A stretch of DNA of 64,000 nt from Actinoplanes teichomyceticus ATCC 31121 (GTDB lineage Bacteria; Actinomycetota; Actinomycetes; Mycobacteriales; Micromonosporaceae), in NCBI RefSeq assembly GCF_003711105.1, contig NZ_CP023865.1, positions 7,175,001 to 7,239,000 of the forward strand, written 5' to 3'. The notes beneath the pieces are model-generated. The model had not been told where the DNA came from, did no database searches, and worked only from the letters and a program-made list of their open reading frames with translations. Position numbers and translations under genes: made by a program. This document shows positions 36,182 to 44,219 of this stretch, piece after piece; the first letter of the stretch is position 1, and every line of letters begins with the position of its first letter.

Positions 36182-36589
36182 TCAGTCCATCTCGCCGCGG
36201 CGGTTGCGCTTGATCTGGGCCCGGCGCTTCTTCTCGCCGATGCGGCGCTCGACCGAGCCGCGGGACGGTTTGGTCGGCCGGCGCTGGCGTGGTGGCGGCG
36301 CGATGGCCTCGGCGACGCGCGCCGCGAGGCGCTCGCCGGCCGCTTCGCGGTTACGCAGCTGAGAGCGGTGCTCGGAGGCGGTGATCGTGAGGACGCCGTC
36401 GACCAGCCGGTTGCCGAGCCGCTCGACCGCGCGCTCCTTCAGCGCGGGCGGCAGGAGGCCGGAGGCGAGCAGGTTCCACGACAGCTCCACGCGGGAGTCG
36501 GTCGTGTTGACGCCCTGGCCGCCGGGGCCGCTGGAGCGGGAGAACCGCCAGGAGAGCTCCGCCGCCGGGATGGTCAGGCGTTCGTTCAC
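36182..36589 (-). CDS. arfB: Alternative ribosome-rescue factor ArfB (YaeJ-like peptidyl-tRNA hydrolase)
   Basis: A 135-residue class-I-release-factor-like protein. The GGQ motif lies at residues 23-25 within FSRSSGPGGQGVNTTDSRVEL, and the basic C-terminal tail (RRIGEKKRRAQIKRNRRGEMD) is the part that enters the empty mRNA channel. It lacks stop-codon recognition domains. The GTG at 36589 has GAGGA 7 bases upstream; a longer frame to the minisatellite is rejected. Confidence 0.92.
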   Translation of the reverse strand: MNERLTIPAAELSWRFSRSSGPGGQGVNTTDSRVELSWNLLASGLLPPALKERAVERLGNRLVDGVLTITASEHRSQLRNREAAGERLAARVAEAIAPPPRQRRPTKPSRGSVERRIGEKKRRAQIKRNRRGEMD

Positions 36590-36660
36590 CCGTACGTCCT
36601 CAAGCACGCGGCCAAGCATCGCACCCGGACCGATCCGCCGCCACGGGGATTCCGCCGGGC

Positions 36661-36822
36661 CCGGACCGGCACGGTGGCCGGGATCGGCGCAGCCGCCCGG
36701 ACCGGCACAGCCGCCCGGACCGGCACGGTGGCCGGGATCGGCGCAGCCGCCCGGACCGGCGCAGCCGCCCGGACCGGCACGGTGGCCGGGATCGGCACAG
36801 CCGCCCGGACCGGCACAGCCGC
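36661..36822. repeat. Higher-order minisatellite: nine 18-bp units in three 54-bp blocks
   Basis: Units run without gaps: A = CCGGACCGGCACGGTGGC, B = CGGGATCGGCGCAGCCGC and C = CCGGACCGGCACAGCCGC, in the order ABC ABC' ABC, with single-base variants (g/a) in B and C only. All units share GG-CCGG-type cores. The array sits in the gap 36590-36886 between divergent arfB and the M16 gene, open in all frames. Beyond it to 36886 I see nothing else. Confidence 0.95.
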
Positions 36823-36886
36823 GTGTCGTGGATCGGCACACCGGCCAGGACCGGCGCAGCGGGGCCGAAACAAAACCGGACAGGGC

Positions 36887-38212
36887 ATGATTGTTCGGGT
36901 GACGTCCCCAACCGCACCGGTCGCCACGACCGGGTATCCGTGGCCCATCGAAACCACGCGGCTGGCGAACGGCCTGCGCGTCGTCGTCAGCGAGGACCGG
37001 ACCGCTCCGGTCGTCTGCGTCAATCTCTGGTACGACGTCGGCTCGCGCCACGAACCGCCCGGCCAGACCGGTTTCGCGCACCTCTTCGAGCACCTGATGT
37101 TCGAAGGATCGCAGCATGTGCGCAAGACCGAGCACATGAAGCTGGTGCAGGGCAACGGCGGCTCGCTGAACGCCACCACGAACCCGGACCGGACGAACTA
37201 TTTCGAGAGCATGCCGTCGGAGCACCTGGAGCTGGCGCTCTGGCTGGAGGCCGACCGGATGGGCGGGCTGGTTCCGGCGCTCACCCAGGAGACTCTGGAC
37301 AACCAGCGCGAGGTGGTGAAGAACGAGCGCCGCCAGCGGTACGACAACGTGCCGTACGGGGACGCCTGGCTGCGCCTGCTGCCGCTGCTGTACCCGCAGG
37401 GCCATCCGTACCACCACGCCACGATCGGGTCGATGGAGGATCTGAACGCGGCCGGCCTGGACACCTTCAAGGCGTTCCACCAGCAGTATTACGCGCCGAA
37501 CAACTGTGTGCTCACGGTCGCCGGGGACGCCTCGCCGGCCGAGGTCTTCGCGCTGGCGGAGAAGTACTTCGGGGCGATCGAGCCGGTGCCGGACATCCCG
37601 CCGGCCCCGGACGGGCGGCTGGCCGGGCCGGCCACCGAGCCGGTCCGCGAGACCGTCACCGCGGCGGTCCCCGCACCGCGCATCTACCTGTCGCACCGGA
37701 CGTACCCGTTCGGCTCGGCCGGTTACGACGCGGTCACGGTGCTCGCCACCGTGCTGGGCAGCGGCCGCGGCAGCCGGCTCTACCAGCGGCTGGCCGACGG
37801 CAAGCGGATCGCCCAGCCGGACTACATCGGGTCGTACGGCGTCGACCTGGCGCACGCCCCGGCGCCGCTGATCGTCACCGCCACCGCCAAGGACGGCGTG
37901 CCGGTGGAGACGCTGGAGGACGGCCTGTCCGAGGTGATGCAGAGCCTGATCGACGAGCCGGTCACCGACGAGGAGCTGAACCGGGCCAAGGCGATGCTGA
38001 CCACCAGCTGGTGGCGGCAGGTGTCCACGGTCGGCGGGCGGGCCGACACGCTGGGGCGCTACGCCACCCAGTTCGGCGATCCGGCGAGCGCGGGTCGCCG
38101 CCTCCCGGCGTGGCAGGCGGTGTCCGCCGCCGACATCGCCGAGGCGGCCGCGCACACGCTGCAGAAGGAGTCCCGCGTCACCCTGACCTACCTGCCCGGG
38201 GAGAACGAATGA
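36887..38212 (+). CDS. M16-family zinc metallopeptidase, catalytic subunit
   Basis: A 441-residue pitrilysin-type protease. The inverted zinc motif HLFEH lies at residues 65-69 (His65, Glu68, His69), with the third ligand in the NQREVVKNE segment about 75 residues on. The start is ATG 36887; the frame is open upstream through the minisatellite, which I do not consider coding. It is coupled by ATGA to a second M16 gene, so an active heterodimer is expected. No signal peptide, so it is cytoplasmic. Confidence 0.93.
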   Translation: MIVRVTSPTAPVATTGYPWPIETTRLANGLRVVVSEDRTAPVVCVNLWYDVGSRHEPPGQTGFAHLFEHLMFEGSQHVRKTEHMKLVQGNGGSLNATTNPDRTNYFESMPSEHLELALWLEADRMGGLVPALTQETLDNQREVVKNERRQRYDNVPYGDAWLRLLPLLYPQGHPYHHATIGSMEDLNAAGLDTFKAFHQQYYAPNNCVLTVAGDASPAEVFALAEKYFGAIEPVPDIPPAPDGRLAGPATEPVRETVTAAVPAPRIYLSHRTYPFGSAGYDAVTVLATVLGSGRGSRLYQRLADGKRIAQPDYIGSYGVDLAHAPAPLIVTATAKDGVPVETLEDGLSEVMQSLIDEPVTDEELNRAKAMLTTSWWRQVSTVGGRADTLGRYATQFGDPASAGRRLPAWQAVSAADIAEAAAHTLQKESRVTLTYLPGENE

Positions 38213-39549
38213 GCCTGATCACCACGCGCCCGGAGCCCGGCACGGCCCGGCCGTACGCCTTCCCCGCGCTGCGCCGGGTCACCGCGCACGGCGGCACCGT
38301 GGTCGCCGCGCACCTGCCCGGCCAGGTGCTGGCCACCGCGGTGCTGCTGCTGGACGCCAGCGCGGCCCGGGAGGCGCCGGGCCGGGAGGGCACCGCGACG
38401 GTGCTGGCCAAGTCCCTGGAGGAGGGCACCCGGAAGCGGGATTCGGCGGCGTACGCGCTGGCCCTGGAGGGGCTGGGCGCCGAGCTGACCCCGTCGGTGG
38501 ACTGGGACACGTTCCGGGTCGGGGTGTCCGCCCCGGCCCCGCGGCTGGCCGAGGCGCTCCGGCTGGCGGCCGAGGCGGCGCGTACCCCGAAGCTGGACCC
38601 GGCGGACGTCGTCCGGGTCCGCGACGACGAGGTGACCGCGCTGCGGATGGACTGGGCGCAGCCGGGCCCGCGGGCCGACGCCGCGCTGCGCGCCGACCTG
38701 TTCGCCGCGGACGGGCGGTACGGCAGACCGCTGCACGGCGACCCGGCCTCGGTGGCCGCGGTCACCGTGGACGACGTGCTCGCCTTCCACCAGGAGTGGA
38801 TGCTGCGGCCGGGGGTGCTGCTGGTCGCCGGCGACCTGGACGGGCTGGACCTGTCCGCGCTGGCCGAGGCGGCGTTCGCGGACACCGCGGGGCAGGCGCT
38901 CGCCGTGGACGGGCCGCTGGGCCTGGCCGTACCGGCGACACCGCACGTGGTCCTGGTGGACCGGCCCGGCTCGGTGCAGTCGACGCTGCGGATCGGGCAC
39001 CGGGCGCCGGAGCGGGCCACGCCCGACTACGTGCCGATGACGCTGGCCGCGACGGTGCTCGGCGGGGCGTTCACCTCCCGGCTCAACCACCTGATCCGGG
39101 AGGTGAAGGGGTACACGTACGGCATCCGCGGGTCGTACGCGATGACCCGCCGGGCCGGCCGCTTCGAGGTGGCCGCCGGGGTGCAGACCGCGGTGACCGC
39201 CCCGGCGATCCGGGACACGCTCGGCGAGATCCGGCGCACCCAGCGGGACGGGGTCACCGAGGCGGAGCTGGCGGTGGCGCGCTCGTGGCGGGCCGGGCAG
39301 CTGTCGGTGGAGATGCAGACCCCGGGCGCGATCGCCGGGGCGATGGCCACCCTGGTCGTGCACGGCCTGCCCGACGACTACTACGAGACGCTGCGCCGGG
39401 AGTTCCTGGAGGCCACCGTCGAGCAGGTGTCCGCGGCCGCCGGGCGGTACCTCGCGGCGGACGGCCTGACCCTGGTCGTCGAGGGCGACGGCGCGGCGGT
39501 CCGGGAGGAGCTGGCCGAGTTCGGGGAGCTGTCCGAGGCGGTGATCTGA
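38209..39549 (+). CDS. M16-family non-catalytic partner subunit
   Basis: A 446-residue paralogue of the preceding protease. The motif position reads GTATVLAKSLEEGT: the two His and the Glu of HxxEH are Thr64, Lys68 and Ala67, so zinc binding and hydrolysis are lost. The C-terminal half keeps the substrate-binding segment IREVKGYTYGIRGSY with the Arg/Tyr features of M16 partner subunits. Same arrangement as mitochondrial processing peptidase alpha/beta-like bacterial pairs. Confidence 0.9.
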   Translation: MSLITTRPEPGTARPYAFPALRRVTAHGGTVVAAHLPGQVLATAVLLLDASAAREAPGREGTATVLAKSLEEGTRKRDSAAYALALEGLGAELTPSVDWDTFRVGVSAPAPRLAEALRLAAEAARTPKLDPADVVRVRDDEVTALRMDWAQPGPRADAALRADLFAADGRYGRPLHGDPASVAAVTVDDVLAFHQEWMLRPGVLLVAGDLDGLDLSALAEAAFADTAGQALAVDGPLGLAVPATPHVVLVDRPGSVQSTLRIGHRAPERATPDYVPMTLAATVLGGAFTSRLNHLIREVKGYTYGIRGSYAMTRRAGRFEVAAGVQTAVTAPAIRDTLGEIRRTQRDGVTEAELAVARSWRAGQLSVEMQTPGAIAGAMATLVVHGLPDDYYETLRREFLEATVEQVSAAAGRYLAADGLTLVVEGDGAAVREELAEFGELSEAVI

Positions 39550-39632
39550 GCCGGGTACGCGGCCCGGTGATTGTTGTGAGCCGGGCCGCGTTCACCGTTC
39601 GCGGGTGGAGGCCGCCGGATACCGTCGCCGCC

Positions 39633-40637
39633 ATGACGATCACCGACGCGCCCGCCGAGACACGCCCGGCTCGCCGCCGGCGACGCATCGCCGGCACGGT
39701 TCTGCTCTGGCTGCTGCTGCTTCCGGGGCTGTGCTGGGCGGTGGTCCGGGTGGGTGGCTGGGAGCGCGGTCCGCTGATCCAGCTGCTGGCCTTCACGCCG
39801 TACGCCGCGGTCTGGGCGTGGATCCCGGCGCTGTCGGCGCTGTTCCGGCGACGCTGGGCGGCGGGCGCGGTGGCGGCCGTGACCGCCGCCGTCCTGGCGG
39901 CCTGCGTGCTGCCGCGCGCCCTGCCGGACCTGGACCGGGGACCGGAGCGGGGCGTCGCGCTGCACGTCATGACGTCGAACATGCTGTACGGCGGCGCCGA
40001 CGCCGGCGAGATCGTCCGTCTGGTCCGCCAGCACGACGTGGCCGTGCTGGCCGTGCAGGAGCTCGCCCCGCAGGCGGAGGCCACGCTGGCCGCGGCCGGG
40101 CTCGGGGACCTGCTGCCCTACCACGAGCTGGCGCCCGAGGCGGGAGCCAGCGGCACCGGGCTGTACTCGCGGTACCCGCTCACCGGCCCGGCAGCGAAAC
40201 GCAACGCGGGCGGCTTCCAGCAGACGTCCGGGACGATCCAGCCGCCCGGGACCGCCGCGGTCTTCGTCGAGTCGGTCCACCCGCTCGCCCCGTCCGCCCC
40301 GGACACGTTCGCGGGCTGGCGCACCGACCTGCACGATCAGCCCCGGTCGGACCGCGGCGGCCCGCGCCGGATCCTGCTGGGCGACTTCAACGCGACGCTG
40401 GACCACGGGCCGCTGCGGGAGCTGATCTCGCACGGGTACCGGGACGCCGCGGACACCGTCGGCAAGGGCCTGATCGGGACCTGGGGGCCGTACGACGGCG
40501 ACCCGATCCCCCCGGTCACCATCGATCATGTACTGGTCGACGAGGAGATCGGGGTACGAGACGTGTCGGTGCACGACGTGCGGGACTCCGACCACCGCGC
40601 GGTGATCGCCGCGCTGGTCCTGCCGGCGGCGCCATGA
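39633..40637 (+). CDS. Endonuclease/exonuclease/phosphatase-family membrane protein
   Basis: A 334-residue protein with three N-terminal hydrophobic segments (about residues 20-40, 48-65, 72-90) and an EEP catalytic domain: MTSNMLYGG (metal Asn), VLAVQELAP (Glu), LLGDFNATLDH, IDHVLV and SDHRAVI. Probably a membrane-tethered phosphodiesterase or phosphatase facing outward; the substrate is unknown. The stop overlaps the next start by ATGA. Confidence 0.85.
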   Translation: MTITDAPAETRPARRRRRIAGTVLLWLLLLPGLCWAVVRVGGWERGPLIQLLAFTPYAAVWAWIPALSALFRRRWAAGAVAAVTAAVLAACVLPRALPDLDRGPERGVALHVMTSNMLYGGADAGEIVRLVRQHDVAVLAVQELAPQAEATLAAAGLGDLLPYHELAPEAGASGTGLYSRYPLTGPAAKRNAGGFQQTSGTIQPPGTAAVFVESVHPLAPSAPDTFAGWRTDLHDQPRSDRGGPRRILLGDFNATLDHGPLRELISHGYRDAADTVGKGLIGTWGPYDGDPIPPVTIDHVLVDEEIGVRDVSVHDVRDSDHRAVIAALVLPAAP

Positions 40638-41170
40638 GCGTCGCGATCCGCCCGCTGACCCTCGACGACGTGCCCGCGCTGACCGCTGTCCTCCGCGCCA
40701 GCCGGGAGCACCTGGCGCCCTGGGAGCCGAGCCGCGAGGAGAGCTACTACACCGAACGGGAGCAGCGGAGGATCGTCGCCGACACGCTGCGCGCCGGTGG
40801 CTCGCTGCCGCACGTGATCCTGGACGACGGCGCGCTCGCCGGCCGGGTCAACCTGAACAACATCGTCCGCGGGCCGTTCCAGTCGGCCAGCCTGGGCTAC
40901 TGGGTGGCCGCCGGGCGCGGTGGCCGCGGGCTGGCCACCGGGGCGGTCGCCGCGGTGCTGCGGATGGCCTTCACCGAGTACGGCCTGCACCGGGTGGAGG
41001 CCGCCACCCTGCTGCACAACGTGCGGTCGCAGCGGGTCCTGGCGAAGAACGGCTTCCGGCGGATCGGGACGGCGCCGCGCTACCTGAACATCGCCGGCGC
41101 CTGGCAGGACCACCACCTGTTCCAGATCGTCGCGGAAAACTGGGTGGAGGGCCGGGCGGCCGGGCGATAG
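40634..41170 (+). CDS. RimJ/RimL-type GNAT acetyltransferase
   Basis: A 178-residue N-acetyltransferase with SLGYWVAAGRGGRGLATGAVAAVLRMAF (acetyl-CoA loop GRGGRGLATG) and RVEAATLLHNVRSQRVLAKNGFRRIG, the RimJ-group pattern that acetylates protein N-termini or small molecules. It follows the EEP gene by a 4-base overlap. Its stop lies 10 bases before the Thr leader peptide and its end contains the predicted -10 element for that leader. Confidence 0.85.
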   Translation: MSVAIRPLTLDDVPALTAVLRASREHLAPWEPSREESYYTEREQRRIVADTLRAGGSLPHVILDDGALAGRVNLNNIVRGPFQSASLGYWVAAGRGGRGLATGAVAAVLRMAFTEYGLHRVEAATLLHNVRSQRVLAKNGFRRIGTAPRYLNIAGAWQDHHLFQIVAENWVEGRAAGR

Positions 41171-41180
41171 CCTCGCCGGC

Positions 41181-41237
41181 ATGTGCTGCCACGCGATCAC
41201 GACCACGCCGGGAAGTCCCGGCGTCGAATCGCGCTGA
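41181..41237 (+). CDS. Threonine-rich leader peptide of the ThrRS paralogue
   Basis: An 18-residue ORF, MCCHAITTTPGSPGVESR, with three consecutive Thr codons (ACG ACC ACG at 41199-41207) placed just before a hairpin at 41206-41223 and an intrinsic terminator at 41245-41272, upstream of a threonyl-tRNA synthetase gene. TAGCCT at 41168-41173 could be a -10 element, giving a leaderless transcript that starts at this ATG. This is the expected design for ribosome-mediated attenuation responding to threonyl-tRNA. Confidence 0.75.
   Translation: MCCHAITTTPGSPGVESR
41206..41223 (+). promoter_or_regulatory. Pause/anti-antiterminator hairpin in the Thr leader
   Basis: CGCCGGG-AAGT-CCCGGCG, a 7-bp stem, begins on the last Thr codon. 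A ribosome stalled at the Thr codons would cover its 5' arm and free CCCGG (217-221), which can pair with TCGGG (248-252) in the terminator's 5' arm. The pairing is short (5 bp) and inferred. Confidence 0.5.
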
Positions 41238-41244
41238 CGAATCG

Positions 41245-41272
41245 GCCTCGGGCGACCCGCCCGGGGCTTTCT
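41245..41272 (+). terminator. Attenuator terminator before the ThrRS paralogue
   Basis: GCCTCGGGC and GCCCGGGGC pair over 9 bp (one G-U) around loop GACCC, followed by TTTCT. It lies 8 bases after the leader-peptide stop and 43 bases before the synthetase start. An alternative long stem (41250-41259 with 41285-41294, 10 bp) overlaps it. Confidence 0.75.
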
Positions 41273-41314
41273 CGTGCCCGGCGCCGGGTCGCCCCCGTAC
41301 CAGGGAGACCCGTG

Positions 41315-42556
41315 ATGATCGACCACCGCCGGCTCGGCCGCGAGCTGGACCTCTTCGACTCCGACCCGCTGATCGGCGCCGGGCTGCCGTTCTGGCTGCC
41401 GGCCGGGGCCGCCGCCCGCCACGAGGTGGAGTCCTACCTGTACGAGCTGGAACGCCGGCACGGCTACCAGCACGTGTACTCGCCGGTGCTGGGCAAACGG
41501 CAGATGTACGAGCTGTCCGGCCACTGGGCGAACTTCGCCGGCGACATGTTCCCGCCGATGCCGGTCGGCGACGACGAGCTGGTGCTGCGGCCCAGCCTGT
41601 GCCCGCACCACGCGCTGATCTTCAAGGCGCGGCAGCGGTCGTACCGGGACCTGCCGCTGCGGATCGCCGAGCTGGGCCAGATGTACCGGCAGGAACGCTC
41701 CGGGGTGCTGGGCGGGCTCTCCCGGGTCCGCTCGATCGCCCTCAACGACTCGCACGTCTTCTGCCCGGTCGAGCAGGCCGGCGCCGAGGTCGTCGGGGTG
41801 CTGCGGCTGATGCGTGAGGCGCACGCCGCGCTCGGCCTGCGGCCGGCGTCGTACCAGCTGTCGCTGCGCGGTCCGGGCAAGAGGTACGGCGGCGGCGAGG
41901 CGGCGTGGGCGCGATCGGAGGCGTTGCTGCGCGGCGCGCTCGCCGACGCGAACGTCCCGTACGCCGACGCGCCCGGCGAGGCCGCCTTCTACGGCCCGAA
42001 GATCGACGTGCAGGTGCTGGACGCGGCCGGCCGGGAGTGGACCATCGCCACCGTCCAGATCGACCACCACCAGCCGGAGCGGTTCGACCTCGGCTTCGTC
42101 GACGCGTCCGGCGCCAGGGCCCGGCCGGTGATGGTGCACCGCAGCCTGGTCGGGTCGATGGAGCGGCTGTTCGGGCAGCTGATCGAGGAGCACGGCGGGG
42201 CGTTCCCGGTCTGGTACGCGCCGGTGCAGGTGGCCGTGCTGCCGGTGGCCGCGGCGCAGGACGCCGCGGCGGACGCGTTCGCCCGGGAAGCGGCCGGCGC
42301 CGGGCTGCGGGTCCAGGTGCGCCGGGACGCGTCGGTCGGGGCGCGGATCCGGGACGCCGCGTCCCGCCGGATCCCGTACGTCGCGGTGGTCGGCGCGCGG
42401 GAGGCGGCGGACGGCCGCGTCGCGCTCCGGCTGCGCGACGGCCGGCAGCTGGACCCGCTGCCCGGGGCGGAGGCAATCTCGCTGGTCGCGGCGGTCGCCG
42501 CCGCCCGCCTGCCGGGACAGCTGCTGCCCGGCGATCAGGCCGTCGCGCGGGCCTGA
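41315..42556 (+). CDS. Truncated threonyl-tRNA synthetase paralogue (catalytic core and anticodon domain only)
   Basis: A 413-residue class II synthetase. Motif 2 is YRQERSGVLGGLSRVR, motif 3 is VMVHRSLVGSMERLF, and the ThrRS zinc ligands are kept (Cys in LRPSLCP, His in DSHVFC, His in VMVHR). The TGS and editing domains of full-length ThrRS (about 240 residues) are absent; the protein opens directly at the catalytic core. The anticodon-binding domain follows from about residue 300. AGGGAG precedes the ATG. It is probably an accessory or resistance-type ThrRS, with a housekeeping copy elsewhere. Its last 22 bases overlap the convergent cimA end. Confidence 0.85.
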   Translation: MIDHRRLGRELDLFDSDPLIGAGLPFWLPAGAAARHEVESYLYELERRHGYQHVYSPVLGKRQMYELSGHWANFAGDMFPPMPVGDDELVLRPSLCPHHALIFKARQRSYRDLPLRIAELGQMYRQERSGVLGGLSRVRSIALNDSHVFCPVEQAGAEVVGVLRLMREAHAALGLRPASYQLSLRGPGKRYGGGEAAWARSEALLRGALADANVPYADAPGEAAFYGPKIDVQVLDAAGREWTIATVQIDHHQPERFDLGFVDASGARARPVMVHRSLVGSMERLFGQLIEEHGGAFPVWYAPVQVAVLPVAAAQDAAADAFAREAAGAGLRVQVRRDASVGARIRDAASRRIPYVAVVGAREAADGRVALRLRDGRQLDPLPGAEAISLVAAVAAARLPGQLLPGDQAVARA

Positions 42557-44121
42557 GCCAGGCCGTAGGTCAGCGCGTCCACGAGAGCGGTCCAGCTCGC
42601 CTCGACGACGTTCTCGTGGACGCCGACCGTGGTCCACTCGCGGTGCTGGTCACCGGTGCCGACCAGCACCCGGGTGATCGCGTTGGTGCCGTGGCTGCCC
42701 TCCAGGATCCGCACCTTGAAGTCGGAGAGCTCGAACGTCTTGAGCTGCGGGTAGTGGTTGGCCAGCGCCGTGCGCAGCGCCTCGTCGAGGGCGTTGACCG
42801 GGCCGTTGCCCTCGGCGGTCGCGATCACCCGTTCGCCCTGCACCCGCAGCTTGACGGTCGCCTCGCAGAGCACGCTGGCGTCCTCGCGGTGCTCCACCTG
42901 CACGCGGTAGGACTCCAGGCTGAACGGGCGGGCGTACTCGGCGCCCGGCAGCTCACTGCGTACCAGCAGCTCGAACGAGGCGTCCGCGGCCTCGAACGAC
43001 CAGCCGGACGCCTCCAGCTCCTTGACCCTGTGCGTGACCGCGGTAAGCGTGTCCGGATGGCCGGCCAGGTCGATCCCGAGCTCACGGCTCTTGAGCTCGA
43101 TGCTGGCCCGGCCGGCCATCTCGGTCACCAGGATCCGCATGTCGTTGCCGACAACCGCCGGGTCGACGTGGTTGTACAGCAGCGGATCCACCTTGATCGC
43201 GCTCGCGTGCAGCCCGGCCTTGTGAGCGAAGGCGGCGGCCCCGACGTAGGCCTGGTGGGTGTCGGGGGCGATGTTGGCGATCTCGGCGAGCGCGGTGGAG
43301 ACCCACGTCGCCTTCTCCAGGCAGCCGTCCGGTAGGACCTTCAGCCCGAGCTTGAGTTGCAGGTTGCTGACCGTGGCGAACAGGTCGGCGTTGCCGGGGC
43401 GCTCGCCGTAGCCGTTCGCGGTGCACTGGAAGTGCTTCACCCCGGCCTCGACCGCGGCGATGGTGTTGGCGACCGCACAGGCGGTGTCGTTCTGGCAGTG
43501 GATGCCGAGCCGGTCGGCGCGCACCCCGGTACGCTCGACCACCTCGGTGATCGCCTTGGTGATCATCGAGGGGAGCATCCCGCCGTTGGTGTCGCACATG
43601 ACCACGCGCTCGGCGCCCGCGTCGATCGCGGTGCGCACCACGCTCGCGGTGTACTCCGGGTCGACGCGGAAGCCGTCGAAGAAGTGCTCGCAGTCGACGA
43701 ACGCGCGCCGCCCGTTCGCCACCAGGTGCCGCACGGTGTCCCGGACCATCGCCAGGTTCTCCCCCGGCGTGGTGCGCAGCGCCCGCTCCACGTGCCTGAT
43801 GTCCGACTTGGCCACCACGCAGACCACCGGGGTGCCGGCGTCCAGCAGGGCCTGCACCTGCGGGTCGGCCGCCACGTCCACACCGGCCTTGCGGGTCGAG
43901 CCGAACGCCACCAGGACCGCGTGCTTGAGGTCCAGCTCGGTCCTCGCCCGCGCGAAGAACTCGGTGTCCTTGGGCATCGCGCCCGGCCAGCCGCCCTCGA
44001 TGAAGCCCACACCGAACTCGTCCAGCAGCCGGGCGACGGCCAGCTTGTCGGCGACCGTGTAGCTGATTCCCTCGCGCTGGCCGCCGTCGCGCAGCGTCGT
44101 GTCGAACACCTGGTAGTCCAT
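42535..44121 (-). CDS. cimA: Citramalate synthase
   Basis: Condenses pyruvate and acetyl-CoA to (R)-citramalate, the first step of threonine-independent isoleucine synthesis. The 528-residue protein starts MDYQVFDTTLRDGGQREG (metal-binding DTTLRDG). It has VMCDTNGGMLPS, HCQNDTACAVANT, the FQCTANGYGERPGNADL motif and a C-terminal regulatory domain (LSDFKVRILEGSHGTNA). The ATG at 44121 follows AGGA. An attenuator with a branched-chain leader peptide precedes it. Confidence 0.93.
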   Translation of the reverse strand: MDYQVFDTTLRDGGQREGISYTVADKLAVARLLDEFGVGFIEGGWPGAMPKDTEFFARARTELDLKHAVLVAFGSTRKAGVDVAADPQVQALLDAGTPVVCVVAKSDIRHVERALRTTPGENLAMVRDTVRHLVANGRRAFVDCEHFFDGFRVDPEYTASVVRTAIDAGAERVVMCDTNGGMLPSMITKAITEVVERTGVRADRLGIHCQNDTACAVANTIAAVEAGVKHFQCTANGYGERPGNADLFATVSNLQLKLGLKVLPDGCLEKATWVSTALAEIANIAPDTHQAYVGAAAFAHKAGLHASAIKVDPLLYNHVDPAVVGNDMRILVTEMAGRASIELKSRELGIDLAGHPDTLTAVTHRVKELEASGWSFEAADASFELLVRSELPGAEYARPFSLESYRVQVEHREDASVLCEATVKLRVQGERVIATAEGNGPVNALDEALRTALANHYPQLKTFELSDFKVRILEGSHGTNAITRVLVGTGDQHREWTTVGVHENVVEASWTALVDALTYGLAQARATA

Positions 44122-44159
44122 CGGGGAGGTCCTTTCCTTCCGGTCACCCACACGACAAC

Positions 44160-44190
44160 AAAAAGACCTCCCGGCGGATGCGGGAGGTCT
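44160..44190 (-). terminator. Attenuator terminator before cimA
   Basis: On the minus strand AGACCTCCCG and CGGGAGGTCT form a perfect 10-bp stem with a 7-base loop, ending in TTTTTG. It lies 29 bases after the leader stop and about 40 bases before the cimA ATG. Confidence 0.9.
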
Positions 44191-44219
44191 GCGCGTCGGC
44201 GATACGTCAGCCGGCGCGC
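44191..44219 (-). promoter_or_regulatory. Pause/antiterminator region of the cimA leader
   Basis: GCGC...GCGC and CGGC...GCCG arms form a hairpin that begins at the leader stop codon, just before the terminator. It is the position expected for the 1:2 or 2:3 helix of an amino-acid attenuator. Confidence 0.5.

Noticed and set aside
36661..36822. CRISPR array
   Set aside because: Units are contiguous with no unique spacers, and no cas genes are in the window.
36368..36886. In-frame N-terminal extension of the M16 peptidase through the minisatellite
   Set aside because: It would overlap arfB in antisense, consists of repeat-encoded Arg-Thr-Gly-Ala runs, and the M16 fold begins just after ATG 36887.
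41171..41314. T-box riboswitch upstream of the ThrRS paralogue
   Set aside because: The leader is only about 140 bases, has no T-box sequence or Stem I, and instead contains a Thr-codon ORF and terminator.
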